From: CBDDCQ01 sp965226285
Lineage (GTDB): Bacteria; Bacteroidota; Bacteroidia; Flavobacteriales; Ichthyobacteriaceae
Assembly: GCA_965226285.1 (NCBI GenBank)
Contig: CBDDCQ010000005.1
Span: forward strand, 744,001-808,000
DNA: 64,000 bases
Direction of reading: 5' to 3'
A program made the position numbers and the translations under genes. The notes under the pieces were generated by a model, which saw nothing but the letters and a program-made list of their open reading frames with translations, searched no databases and had not been told where the DNA came from. Positions 56,089-64,000 of this stretch are shown here, piece after piece (within the stretch, counting starts at the first letter, position 1; every line of letters begins with the position of its first letter).

Positions 56089-57177
56089 TTATTTAGTTCT
56101 TATTTTGTATTTTTTAATTTCTTTTTCAGTCATAAAGTGCATGCCATTTGCAGGAGCTGATTTTAGTGTATACCAATAAAAACTGCTTGGAATACCTATC
56201 TCATCATAATAATTTAAATATTTTTTGTGTTCAATATCGTCTTTAGGTAACTCTACGGCAGGAGTATTTCCTCCCCCCCAAGAATGCACTCCAATTGTTG
56301 CTCCTTTTTTTACTATTCTTCTCTTTCCTGCTAAAAAAAAATCTGTCCCCCCTGAAGATACATAGCTATTTGAATTTAATACTGTTGTAAATCCAAATTT
56401 TCTTATATACTTTGCAGCTCTTATATTGGATACATCATCTATAGAACCAGGAACTATTAGCATTTCTATTGTCTTTACTTGTGGATATTTAAATATTAAC
56501 TCCAATACACGAGTTGGAGTTGTGTTATTAATTGTCCCAAGCATTTTCGCTTTTTTACCATCTATTATGAATTTAGCACTGCTACTTTCTGCAGTTAGAA
56601 AATCTTTGCACTCTTTCATAGTGATTATTTTATCTTTATTTAAATCAATATCCCAATATTGTTCGTCTATTTGGGATAACTTTATTTTTCCTTCTAGATG
56701 ATTTGCAAAGATTTCTTTTACTTCCATTTCTACCTCTTCAGGACTTTTAAATAAAACCTTTTCAATATTAAAGTTTTTAAACTCTTCTAATGTTATTTTT
56801 TCATCTTGATTACTATCTACTATTTCATAAAAATCAATCTCTTTGCACTCATCAGCATCAAGTATTTTATCTCCATTTGTATCAAGATATGAAAACTCTT
56901 CCATTATTTTTTTTTGTTCTTGCTCCCTATTTTCTTTTGAAATCTTAGCAAGATAATCAATAGATAACTCTTCTTTTCCTTCGTTTGATACAACTAATAA
57001 GGCATCTAATGCTTCGTAAGGATTGATTTTACCATCTTGGTTGCTATCCAACAAATCTATATAGCTTTTTGTTGTATTTACATTTTTAATTTTATTTATA
57101 TTAGAAGCTATAACTATAATGCAAATAGTTGTAATGCAAACTAACAGTAATGATAATTTTACTTTTTTGTTAATCAT
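56089..57177 (-). CDS. Exported EF-hand protein with a ClpP/crotonase-like domain
   Basis: 362 residues. One N-terminal membrane/signal helix (LSLLLVCITTICIIVIAS), then four calcium-loop-like motifs: DSNQDGKINPYE, DTNGDKILDADE, DSNQDEKITLEE and DLNKDKIITMKE. The C-terminal half resembles the ClpP-like domain of COG3904 periplasmic proteins: VPGSIDDVSNIRAAKYIRKFG, the Ser-containing SYVSSGGTDFFLAGKR, and GATIGVHSWGGG with the His. It could be a calcium-responsive serine hydrolase or protease outside the cytoplasm. A -7 box TATCTTTG lies at 57224-57217. Confidence 0.75.
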   Translation of the reverse strand: MINKKVKLSLLLVCITTICIIVIASNINKIKNVNTTKSYIDLLDSNQDGKINPYEALDALLVVSNEGKEELSIDYLAKISKENREQEQKKIMEEFSYLDTNGDKILDADECKEIDFYEIVDSNQDEKITLEEFKNFNIEKVLFKSPEEVEMEVKEIFANHLEGKIKLSQIDEQYWDIDLNKDKIITMKECKDFLTAESSSAKFIIDGKKAKMLGTINNTTPTRVLELIFKYPQVKTIEMLIVPGSIDDVSNIRAAKYIRKFGFTTVLNSNSYVSSGGTDFFLAGKRRIVKKGATIGVHSWGGGNTPAVELPKDDIEHKKYLNYYDEIGIPSSFYWYTLKSAPANGMHFMTEKEIKKYKIRTK

Positions 57178-57248
57178 TTTTTCTATTTTTGAAATAATAT
57201 TTAATTTTTTCTTTTACAAAGATAAATAATTTTAATTATATAAAACAA

Positions 57249-57500
57249 GTGTTTGAACAGATATTTAAAAATATAGATGATATTCTTTATAAGGACCCTG
57301 AAGAAGATAGTGAATTGGATTATATTGGTCAAACTTCTTGGGTTATGTTTCTTCGTTATTTAGATGGATTGGAACAAGAAAATAAAGACAAAGCAGCTGT
57401 AGATGGACGAACATACAGCTATATTTTGAATATGAGTGCTATTTCTCGCTCGGCTTTGGCGATGGACCTGTCTATTTTGGCGGTTTTGTTGTCTAAATAG
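57249..57500 (+). pseudogene. Truncated HsdM (type I methyltransferase) N-terminus
   Basis: From GTG 57249, MFEQIFKNIDDILYKDPEED then SELDYIGQTSWVMFLRYLD is the typical start of type I restriction HsdM subunits (usually about 500 residues or more). Similarity ends after about 57 codons (DGRTYSYIL); the remaining 25 codons are unrelated. It is the only other piece of a type I system in the window besides the HsdS-like tails. Confidence 0.75.
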
Positions 57501-57770
57501 TGAGCAATGGCTTTTTGTTTTTTTGTATTGTTTTACATGTTGCATTTACTATATAAATATTTAAGGGGTTGCTTAAAAAATACTTTAAAACAACCCCTAT
57601 AAAACTTAATATATCTTAATCCCTATTATTTTCAATCCCATTTCTAACCAATTCAACTAAAAGTTTTCTAATGTAATTTTTAATATTTTCTATTAATTCT
57701 GCTTGGATCGGTTTCTCTGTATTTCTTCTTCTAAATCTCTTAATAAGTTTTGGAACTCCCTATAGATGTT
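57501..57770. other. Spacer between HsdM and SecA fragments
   Basis: Contains a hairpin AGGGGTTG (57564-57571) / CAACCCCT (57591-57598) without a T-run, and a short minus-strand coding-like remnant (KRFRRRNTEKPIQAELIENI, about 57610-57740) that I cannot assign. Confidence 0.4.
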
Positions 57771-58025
57771 ATGAGCTATGTAAACAAAGAACCTGATAGA
57801 ATGGAGAGAAGAAAGCAGAATCTAACTACCAAAAGGCAATTTGGGGATACTGCTGATAATGATAGTTCTGATTCTCCTGAGCCCATAGTTTCTGAAAATA
57901 AAATAGGTAGAAATGAAAAAATAACTATAAAAAACACTCAAACAGGAGAAAATAAAACCTTGAAGTATAAACATGCCCTACCCCTTTTAGAAAACTCTGA
58001 TGAGGAATGGGTAATGCTAAAATAA
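57771..58025 (+). pseudogene. SecA C-terminal fragment
   Basis: 84 residues from ATG 57771: MSYVNKEPDRMERRKQNLTT, then an acidic linker and KIGRNEKITIKNTQTGE, TLKYKHALPLLENSDEEW. This resembles the C-terminal tail of flavobacterial SecA, which ends in a basic beta-rich domain. No ATPase or crosslinking domain is present upstream, so it is a fragment, perhaps carried with the following gene. The match is from memory of the family, so confidence is moderate. Confidence 0.5.
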
Positions 58026-58038
58026 ATTTTTTCTAATA

Positions 58039-58488
58039 ATGATTAAAAACAATATACTATTTTTATTTATAACCTTTTTTGCATCTTCTTGTTGTTGCAA
58101 AATAGATAAATACAAGCAAAAGGAACAAATAAAGGAAGTTCTTTTTTCTCAACAAAAATCTTGGAACAAAGGCGATTTACTAGGATTTATGCAGGGCTAT
58201 GCCAAATCAGATTCACTTATCTTTATTGGTTCTAAAGGAGTAAAATATGGTTGGCAAAATACCCTTGAGGATTATAAAAAGGGTTATCCTAACAAGGAAT
58301 ATATGGGTAAACTTCACTTTGATATAAAACATATAAATGTATTGAGTAGCAATACAGCCTTTTTAATAGGTAGTTTTTACCTAAATCGCAATGATAGCTT
58401 AGGCAATGCTTCAGGGATTTTTTCCCTCCTATTCCAGAAAATAAATGATAAATGGAAAATAATCAGCGACCATACTTCTAGCCAATAA
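58039..58488 (+). CDS. NTF2-like (DUF4440/SnoaL-type) lipoprotein
   Basis: 149 residues with a lipoprotein signal (FFASSC). The mature part has the NTF2-like pattern of one long helix (QIKEVLFSQQKSWNKGDLLGFMQGYA) followed by a curved sheet (TAFLIGSFYLNRND ... GIFSLLFQKINDKWKIISDH). Function unknown. A terminator follows. Confidence 0.82.
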   Translation: MIKNNILFLFITFFASSCCCKIDKYKQKEQIKEVLFSQQKSWNKGDLLGFMQGYAKSDSLIFIGSKGVKYGWQNTLEDYKKGYPNKEYMGKLHFDIKHINVLSSNTAFLIGSFYLNRNDSLGNASGIFSLLFQKINDKWKIISDHTSSQ

Positions 58489-58492
58489 ATAA

Positions 58493-58522
58493 AAAAAGCC
58501 TTTGATATGCAAAGGCTTCTTT
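58493..58522. terminator. Terminator after the NTF2-like gene
   Basis: AAAAAGCCTTTG, loop ATATG, CAAAGGCTTCTTT. The T-run is interrupted by one C; the A-run on the left lets it act also for the converging gene. Confidence 0.7.
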
Positions 58523-58536
58523 AAAAAATATTTTCT

Positions 58537-59607
58537 CTAATAATATTTGACTACAAATTTAAATTTAAAATCTCTAAGACTATTAAATGTGATTTCTTTA
58601 TTGCTAACATCTACACTATTAATGGTAAATACCCAACTTCCTATTAAATCATCTGCTGAAGTTTCATCATAATCATATAGCTTTAGATTATATGTAACTC
58701 CTTTTTTTATAAATAGCCCTAATGGCTTTAAAGGATAATTTACTGTTGCATTTGGATTAACATTTGGATTGTATATTTCCTTTCCATTAGCATTTTTGTA
58801 TCTATACAGTTCTTTACTCCCATCTTTAGTTAATATTTTGAAATAAACATCTGCTCCACTTTTAGAACCTGTAAAAACATTATAATCCCAAGCTCTTTCC
58901 CCTGGAGGGGTAGCTGGAGTTTTTGTTGTTATAAAGTTTGTTATATGGTAATAATCTGGCTGAACACTTGGAGGAGTTTCCTTTGCTTTATTCTCTATTA
59001 TAATATTTATCTTTTTTATATTATCAAGAAAAGTCAATTTAGCAGTGTTTATATCATCAGAAGTTGGAACTTCATTATTTACTAACTTATTTAATATAAC
59101 TAAGTTTGTAAGAAAATCTATGTCACTTGTTTTAGCATCTCTTGTCATACTGATTTTAAAATCACTTTGAGTTAGCTCATTTATATCCCATTCTCCATCA
59201 CTATCTTTATATTTATTATTTGTTGTAATTTGATAAGAACTTTCTTTACTTGAACTACTTCCTTCACATACAAAATTTCCCTCATTCATAGTATATTTAT
59301 TATCAGTATAAGTTATTGTATTATCCTTAATACATTTATAATTAAGTAAATCTAAACTGATAGTTTTCCCATTTTTATAGGTTATTTTATATATTAGCTT
59401 TTTAATCAACCAAGGGCTTCCAGTTTTTAATTTTTCTTGGATACTCTTGTTGTTATTCCCATTATTGTTGTTATTATTATTATTGTTGTTATTATTATTA
59501 TTGTTGTTATTATTATTACTAGGAGTATTAGGATTATTAGGTTTTTCATCTTTAGAACAACCAAATAATAATGCTACTATTACTAAAATTTTATAAATAT
59601 TTATCAT
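58537..59607 (-). CDS. Lipoprotein with poly-asparagine linker and C2-like C-terminus
   Basis: 356 residues with lipobox LLFGCSKDE. A linker of 19 Asn, one Gly and three Asn (about 31-53) separates the anchor from the mature domains. The C-terminal ~110 residues (AWDYNVFTGSKSGADVYFKI ... LKLYDYDETSADDLIGSWVF) look like a C2-type beta-sandwich with the Asp-rich loops that bind calcium. Function unknown; probably at the cell surface. Confidence 0.72.
   Translation of the reverse strand: MINIYKILVIVALLFGCSKDEKPNNPNTPSNNNNNNNNNNNNNNNNNNNGNNNKSIQEKLKTGSPWLIKKLIYKITYKNGKTISLDLLNYKCIKDNTITYTDNKYTMNEGNFVCEGSSSSKESSYQITTNNKYKDSDGEWDINELTQSDFKISMTRDAKTSDIDFLTNLVILNKLVNNEVPTSDDINTAKLTFLDNIKKINIIIENKAKETPPSVQPDYYHITNFITTKTPATPPGERAWDYNVFTGSKSGADVYFKILTKDGSKELYRYKNANGKEIYNPNVNPNATVNYPLKPLGLFIKKGVTYNLKLYDYDETSADDLIGSWVFTINSVDVSNKEITFNSLRDFKFKFVVKYY
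59453..59521. repeat. ATT/GTT trinucleotide microsatellite
   Basis: Plus strand is a mix of ATT and GTT triplets coding (minus strand AAT/AAC) for the poly-Asn linker. Length change by slippage would keep the frame and only alter linker length. Confidence 0.9.
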
Positions 59608-59620
59608 TTTGCTAGTTTTT

Positions 59621-59878
59621 TTAATGTGATTTTAAACTTTCAATAACCTTTTCATTCAATTTTATTGCTTGATTATACATTTTATTAATTGCTATTTTTG
59701 CACCTTTTTTGTCTTCAACTTTACATGAATCCAGAAGACTAATGTGTGCTTTCTGTAAATTAACAAGACTTTCACCTATCTTTTCAGACGAAGTCATTGT
59801 TTTTGTTAAGTCTGGACAACAACTGCTTATGAGAAGTACTAAAAATAATACTTTTGATTTAATAATTAATTTTTTCAT
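59621..59878 (-). CDS. Small helical lipoprotein, unknown, shared signal peptide
   Basis: 85 residues. Signal peptide MKKLIIKSKVLFLVLLISSC is nearly the same, base by base, as that at 55932-55873, and part of the upstream sequence (ATATGTATGAAAAATAATTT) is also shared. The mature part is a single long helical region with regular heptads (EKIGESLVNLQKAHISLLDS) and no known family. Confidence 0.68.
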   Translation of the reverse strand: MKKLIIKSKVLFLVLLISSCCPDLTKTMTSSEKIGESLVNLQKAHISLLDSCKVEDKKGAKIAINKMYNQAIKLNEKVIESLKSH

Positions 59879-59949
59879 AATACAATGTAATTTAGTTTGT
59901 TAATTTTTACTAAATTACATATTATTTTAATATATGTATGAAAAATAAT

Positions 59950-61320
59950 TTATTTTTTTTCTGATAATCTTAATAATTTTTCATCGATAGATTTAGAGGT
60001 TTTAGCACCCAAGGTTTTAATATTTTCTACTTTTCGTATCAGATTTCCTCTACCTCCGGAGAGTTTGTTCATTGCTTGGCTGTACGAATTTTTAGCAGTG
60101 TCCATTTGGTAACCTACTTTCATCAAATCTTCGGTAAGTCCTACAAATTTATCATAAAGTGCACCACATTGTCTTGCCATTTCCAGCACATTTTCTTTTT
60201 GGTTTTCTTGTCTCCAAACAAAAGATACAGTACGCATAGTAGCCATAAGCGTAGTGGTGCTTATCAAAATAATATTTTTATCTAAAGCTCTATTAAATAG
60301 TTCAGTATCATTCTGTAAGGCTAAGGTAAGAGCAGGTTCTATGGGTATAAACATCAGTACATAATCAGGGGTATTAATAGGTAGGTCTTGATAATATTTC
60401 CTAAACAAATCATTAATATGATTTTTTATACTATCGATGTGCCTTTTGAGTTGTACTTTTTTTTGATCATCACTTGTATGATTACAGTAATTTTCATAAG
60501 CGGTAAGAGATACTTTAGCGTCTATGACGAGGTTTTTATTTTCAGGTAAATCTATAATAAAATCAGGTATTTTTCTCTTGTTGTTTTCAAATTCTTCCTT
60601 AGGGGTTTGCATATGAAAATTCACTCCTTTTTCTAATCCTGATTTTTCTAAAATCACCTCTAATTGAAGTTCTCCCCAGTTGCCTTGTGCTTTGGGATTA
60701 TGTTTTAAAGCATTGGTCAGATTAATAGCATCGTTACTCAACTGATGATTTAGATTTAATAGATGTTCGATTTCTGTTTTTAAAGAGGACCTTTCTCTAT
60801 TTTCAGAGTCATAGTTGTCTTTTATAGTTTTTTCAAATTTACCAATGTTTTCTTGTAGCGGTTTTAGCATATTACTGATTTGAGTTTGATTTTCCTTACC
60901 AAATTTCTCGCTTTTTTGATCGAGTATTTTCTGTGCTAAATTCTCAAATTCTACTTTTAATTTTTCTCGAGTTCTTTCCAATTCTTGCTTTTGTTCTGTA
61001 AGGCTTTCGTCTTTAAATTTAAGTTCTGTTTGGCTACTAGTTATAGTTTGGTTTAATTTTATAATTTCTTGAGTTAAAGATGCATTTTGACTTTCTATTT
61101 TTTTGTTTTGTTCTCTTAATTCATTTTCTATAGCAGTGTTACTAGTTATAGTTTGGTTTAATTTTACAATTTCTTGATTTAAAGATGCATTTTGATCTTC
61201 TATTTTTTTGTTTTGTTCTCTTAATTCATTTTCTATAGCAGGATTATATTTTTTTTTATAAAGTAGTTTACTGAATATAAGTCCTATAATAAGTCCTATA
61301 AGTAAAAATAGTATTTCCAT
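59950..61320 (-). CDS. rmuC: DNA recombination protein RmuC
   Basis: 456 residues: N-terminal membrane helix (EILFLLIGLIIGLIFSKLL), a coiled coil (about 28-190), and the RmuC domain with ALKHNPKAQGNWGELQLEVI, IPDFIIDLPENKNLVIDAKV and MFIPIEPALTLAL, a PD-(D/E)xK-like fold. It limits inversion and rearrangement at repeats in E. coli. The coiled coil contains a 35-residue tandem duplication (AIENELREQNKKIE.., twice, 61239-61035). Confidence 0.92.
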   Translation of the reverse strand: MEILFLLIGLIIGLIFSKLLYKKKYNPAIENELREQNKKIEDQNASLNQEIVKLNQTITSNTAIENELREQNKKIESQNASLTQEIIKLNQTITSSQTELKFKDESLTEQKQELERTREKLKVEFENLAQKILDQKSEKFGKENQTQISNMLKPLQENIGKFEKTIKDNYDSENRERSSLKTEIEHLLNLNHQLSNDAINLTNALKHNPKAQGNWGELQLEVILEKSGLEKGVNFHMQTPKEEFENNKRKIPDFIIDLPENKNLVIDAKVSLTAYENYCNHTSDDQKKVQLKRHIDSIKNHINDLFRKYYQDLPINTPDYVLMFIPIEPALTLALQNDTELFNRALDKNIILISTTTLMATMRTVSFVWRQENQKENVLEMARQCGALYDKFVGLTEDLMKVGYQMDTAKNSYSQAMNKLSGGRGNLIRKVENIKTLGAKTSKSIDEKLLRLSEKK

Positions 61321-61413
61321 TGTTATAATTATGATTTTAAGAAGTGTATATTTTTCTTTTCAATTTTTTGAACTTATATGTCCCTCAAAATAAAGAGTTA
61401 CCCTTATATACAA

Positions 61414-62400
61414 CTATTTTAATTTTTCCCAAAGTAAATCTTTAAGTTCACTCAATCCCTGCTGATCCATAGAGGATATAAATACAGTAGGTATATCCGG
61501 TAATTGTCGTGCAATTTCTCGTTTGAGCTTATCATCTATCATATCCAATTTTGATATAGCCAATACTCTATTTTTATTTAGCAAATCAGGATTGTATTTT
61601 TTAAGTTCATCTAAAAGTATTTCGTATTCCTTTTGAATATCATCAGCATCTACTGGTATGATAAAAAGCAATGTTGAGTTTCGCTCTATATGTCTTAAAA
61701 ATCTGTATCCCAATCCCTTACCCTCTGATGCTCCTTCTATGATTCCCGGTATATCAGCCACCACAAAAGACCTTTGGTCTCTATAATTCACTATACCCAA
61801 ATTGGGTTTAAGCGTAGTAAAAGGATAATTTGCTATTTTAGGTTTAGCTGCTGTAATTACAGATAATAGTGTAGATTTACCCGCATTGGGAAACCCCACG
61901 AAGCCTACATCTGCCAATACCTTAAGCTCTAATACTTTCCAACCAGCTTTTCCTTTAATACCCGATTGTGCGTATCTAGGAGTCTGATTCGTAGCTGATC
62001 TAAAATGCCAATTTCCTCTACCTCCTGCACCGCCCTGCAATAGAATGTGGGTTTCATTATGAGCTTCTACTTCAAATAATACCTCTGTTGTTTCAGCATC
62101 TTTAGCCACTGTACCCAAAGGTACTTCCAGTATCAAATCGGCACCATCAGCACCCTGCGACCTACTGGCACCTCCATCTTTCCCATGTTTGGCTTTTACA
62201 TGTTTTTTGTATCTGAACTCTAATAATGTCCAAAGGTTTTTATTTCCTTTGAGTATAATATGACCTCCTCGTCCTCCATCTCCCCCATCAGGTCCTCCCT
62301 TAGAGGTCATTCTATCTCTATGCAAATGTACAGAACCTGCACCTCCATTACCCGAAGTACAGTGTATTTTTACATAATCTACAAAATTAGAATCACCCAT
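61414..62400 (-). CDS. obgE: Obg/CgtA GTPase
   Basis: 328 residues from ATG 62400. Glycine-rich Obg fold (GNGGAGSVHLHRDR, GGPDGGDGGRGG), then the GTPase domain: G1 GFPNAGKST, G3 DIPGIIEGASEGKGLG, G4 SKLD. It works in 50S ribosome assembly and stress control. No C-terminal OCT domain. It starts 11 bases after the adk stop, the usual neighbour in flavobacteria. Confidence 0.95.
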   Translation of the reverse strand: MGDSNFVDYVKIHCTSGNGGAGSVHLHRDRMTSKGGPDGGDGGRGGHIILKGNKNLWTLLEFRYKKHVKAKHGKDGGASRSQGADGADLILEVPLGTVAKDAETTEVLFEVEAHNETHILLQGGAGGRGNWHFRSATNQTPRYAQSGIKGKAGWKVLELKVLADVGFVGFPNAGKSTLLSVITAAKPKIANYPFTTLKPNLGIVNYRDQRSFVVADIPGIIEGASEGKGLGYRFLRHIERNSTLLFIIPVDADDIQKEYEILLDELKKYNPDLLNKNRVLAISKLDMIDDKLKREIARQLPDIPTVFISSMDQQGLSELKDLLWEKLK

Positions 62401-62411
62401 AACCAAATATA

Positions 62412-62999
62412 CTACCTTACCAATACCTTATCGTCTATTACACTACATATTCTATTGGTAATCTCTTCTATAGTACCTATTCCATCAATGGAAATACACT
62501 TATCTTGCTTATTATAAAAGTCTTTTAGTATTGCTGTTTTATCATAATACTGCTTGATTCTATTCCTTATGATTTCTTCATCTGTATCATCTGTTCTACC
62601 GCTAGCAGCTCCTCTACCTACAAGTCTCTCTACCAATACCTCATCTTCCACCTCGAGTGAAATCATAGCTGTAATTTCCAATGATTTAGATTGTAAAAAT
62701 TCATCTAAGACTCTGGCTTGTTTTACCGTTCTAGGAAATCCATCAAATATAAATCCATTTTTTCCTTCTCCCTTACTCTGCACTACATCTTTCAGCATAG
62801 ATATGGTTACCTCATCAGGTACTAATTCACCTTTATCCATATAATTCTTTGCCAAATTTCCAAGTTCGGTTTGATTCTTAATATTATATCTGAATACATC
62901 TCCAGTAGAAATATGATACAAATTATACTTATCTAATATTCTTGCCGCTTGAGTTCCTTTACCTGCACCAGGTCCTCCAAACAAAACCAAATTTAACAT
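62412..62999 (-). CDS. adk: Adenylate kinase
   Basis: 195 residues: P-loop LFGGPGAGKGTQA, AMP site HISTGDVFRYNI, GFIFDGFPRT, and RLVGRGAASGRTDDTDEEIIRNR. The short form without the zinc LID insertion, as is normal in Bacteroidota. Interconverts ATP + AMP and 2 ADP. Confidence 0.96.
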   Translation of the reverse strand: MLNLVLFGGPGAGKGTQAARILDKYNLYHISTGDVFRYNIKNQTELGNLAKNYMDKGELVPDEVTISMLKDVVQSKGEGKNGFIFDGFPRTVKQARVLDEFLQSKSLEITAMISLEVEDEVLVERLVGRGAASGRTDDTDEEIIRNRIKQYYDKTAILKDFYNKQDKCISIDGIGTIEEITNRICSVIDDKVLVR

Positions 63000-63014
63000 C
63001 TATTCTCGTAATTT

Positions 63015-63650
63015 TTAATCTATTTTTTTTATCCAATTAAGCATATCTCTAAAACACTCTGGATTAATATTGTGCTCCATTTGATATTCTTTATAAGAAT
63101 GAACTATATGTTTTTCTTTCAATATAATAGGAATCTGTCTTGCTAATTGTATGGGTATTACTCCATCATTCACACCATGAGCGGCAAATACACTTATATT
63201 TTTATACTCTGGTTTTTCTCCCTTGAGAACAAACTCAGGCAATACATACCCACTCAAAGTAATCATATAATTCACCTTATGAGGATATTTAAACGCTATA
63301 CCATAACTCAATATTGCCCCTTGACTAAAGCCTAAAAGGACTACCTTATTTTCATCTAGTTCATACTTTTGTAGCACTTCATCTATAAAAGCTACTACAC
63401 TATCTCTAGATTTTTCCGCTTGTGACACATCTGTAAATTTTTCACCATTATCAAAATTGATATGATACCACGCATATCCTCCCCAAGGTAAATCAATAGG
63501 TGCTTGGATACTTATAATACAATACTTTTTGGGTAACTCATCAGCAAAAGAAAATAAATCATGTCTATCGCTCCCATATCCGTGTATCATAAAAATCACA
63601 GGAGGCTTACTCTGTACCTGTTTTCTGGGTTTTAATATTTCATATTCCAT
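63015..63650 (-). CDS. Alpha/beta-hydrolase, carboxylesterase/phospholipase type
   Basis: 211 residues. Oxyanion region IFMIHGYGSDRHDL, nucleophile elbow LLGFSQGAILSYG (Ser), Asp in GVNDGVIPI, and His in MEHNINPE. This is the abhydrolase_2 family (YpfH/Est-like) that acts on short acyl esters or thioesters. It starts 3 bases after the guaB stop. Confidence 0.9.
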   Translation of the reverse strand: MEYEILKPRKQVQSKPPVIFMIHGYGSDRHDLFSFADELPKKYCIISIQAPIDLPWGGYAWYHINFDNGEKFTDVSQAEKSRDSVVAFIDEVLQKYELDENKVVLLGFSQGAILSYGIAFKYPHKVNYMITLSGYVLPEFVLKGEKPEYKNISVFAAHGVNDGVIPIQLARQIPIILKEKHIVHSYKEYQMEHNINPECFRDMLNWIKKID

Positions 63651-63653
63651 AGC

Positions 63654-64000
63654 CTACCTAGAATAATTTGGTGCTTCCTTGGTGATGGTAACACCACGAG
63701 GATGACTCTCATTGATACCCGATGCTGTAATTTTTACAAATTTACCTTTTTCTTTTAAAGCCTGTATATCCTCTGCACCACAGTATCCCATACCCGCTTT
63801 GAGTCCTCCTATAAACTGATGCATAGTTTCTTGCAACTCCCCTTTATAAGGAACTCTACCCACAATACCTTCAGGTACTAACTTTTCCACATCGTCTTCT
63901 ACATCTTGAAAATATCTATCTTTCGATCCTTTTTTCATCGCCTCTATAGATCCCATGCCTCTATAAGTCTTAAACTTTCTTCCTTCGTATATCACCATTT
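63654..64000 (-). CDS. guaB: Inosine-5'-monophosphate dehydrogenase, C-terminal part
   Basis: The frame comes in from the right edge; the last ~115 residues are visible: the flap and catalytic segment YRGMGSIEAMKKGSKDRYFQ (active-site flap), PEGIVGRVPYKGELQE, GGLKAGMGYCGA and ITASGINESHPRGVTITKEAPNYS. IMPDH makes XMP from IMP in guanine nucleotide synthesis. Confidence 0.95.
   Translation of the reverse strand, partial: MVIYEGRKFKTYRGMGSIEAMKKGSKDRYFQDVEDDVEKLVPEGIVGRVPYKGELQETMHQFIGGLKAGMGYCGAEDIQALKEKGKFVKITASGINESHPRGVTITKEAPNYSR

Overview
The window is chromosomal DNA from a low-GC member of the Bacteroidota, most likely order Flavobacteriales. The evidence is SusC/SusD and other TonB-dependent receptors, many lipoproteins with a Bacteroidota-type lipobox, promoters of the -33 TTTG / -7 TAnnTTTG type, a FISUMP-domain protein and flavobacterial housekeeping genes. 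No rRNA, tRNA or CRISPR array was seen.

Layout. 1-4.5 kb: a tandem duplication of a subtilisin/kexin-like lipoprotein protease; the second copy is frameshifted, and a fragment of the neighbouring trmH-like gene was duplicated with it. 4-7.2 kb: RNA methyltransferase, RNase R and a DUF3109 protein in one minus-strand operon. 7.3-12.3 kb: two TlpA-type thioredoxin lipoproteins, with a type II restriction-modification pair inserted behind the first and bounded by a 155-bp direct repeat. 12.4-23.2 kb: a SusC/SusD pair followed by four exported enzymes (gamma-glutamyltransferase, M14 carboxypeptidase, D-aminoacylase-like amidohydrolase, Asp/Glu racemase-like lipoprotein). This looks like a surface locus for using gamma-glutamyl or D-glutamate-containing polymers or peptides. 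23.9-32.9 kb: core genes (YraN, CysQ, AspS, ClC channel, bacilliredoxin, MazG-like, Dtd, TatA, PAP2 phosphatase, OmpA/TPR lipoprotein). 33-39 kb: palindromic tandem repeats and a roughly 1,700-residue repeat/FISUMP surface lipoprotein broken by three single-base insertions. 39.4-42.8 kb: a probable zinc-regulated operon (lipoprotein, TonB receptor, Fur/Zur regulator) behind a perfect palindrome.

42.9-47.6 kb is the most unusual part. Four minus-strand cassettes each begin immediately after a repeat that encodes the C-terminal tail of a type I restriction specificity subunit (HsdS-like). The cassettes are a small membrane pair, a PRTase + SLOG operon with an unknown first gene, an internally deleted Abi_2 gene with a structured RNA-like element, and a second small membrane pair with a DUF2335 protein. 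At two of them the repeat supplies the -33 promoter element and the cassette supplies the -7 box. A truncated HsdM start lies at 57.2 kb, so a type I system was probably once present nearby.

47.6-55.2 kb: a decayed gene tail, a duplicated receptor 5' end, a TonB receptor, an ABC exporter (ATPase plus permease fused to a degenerate M1-peptidase-like domain), a DoxX-like protein and a truncated ICMT-like gene. 55.7-59.9 kb: small lipoproteins, an EF-hand/ClpP-like protein, HsdM and SecA fragments, and a poly-Asn lipoprotein. 59.9-64 kb: rmuC, obgE, adk, an esterase and the 3' end of guaB.
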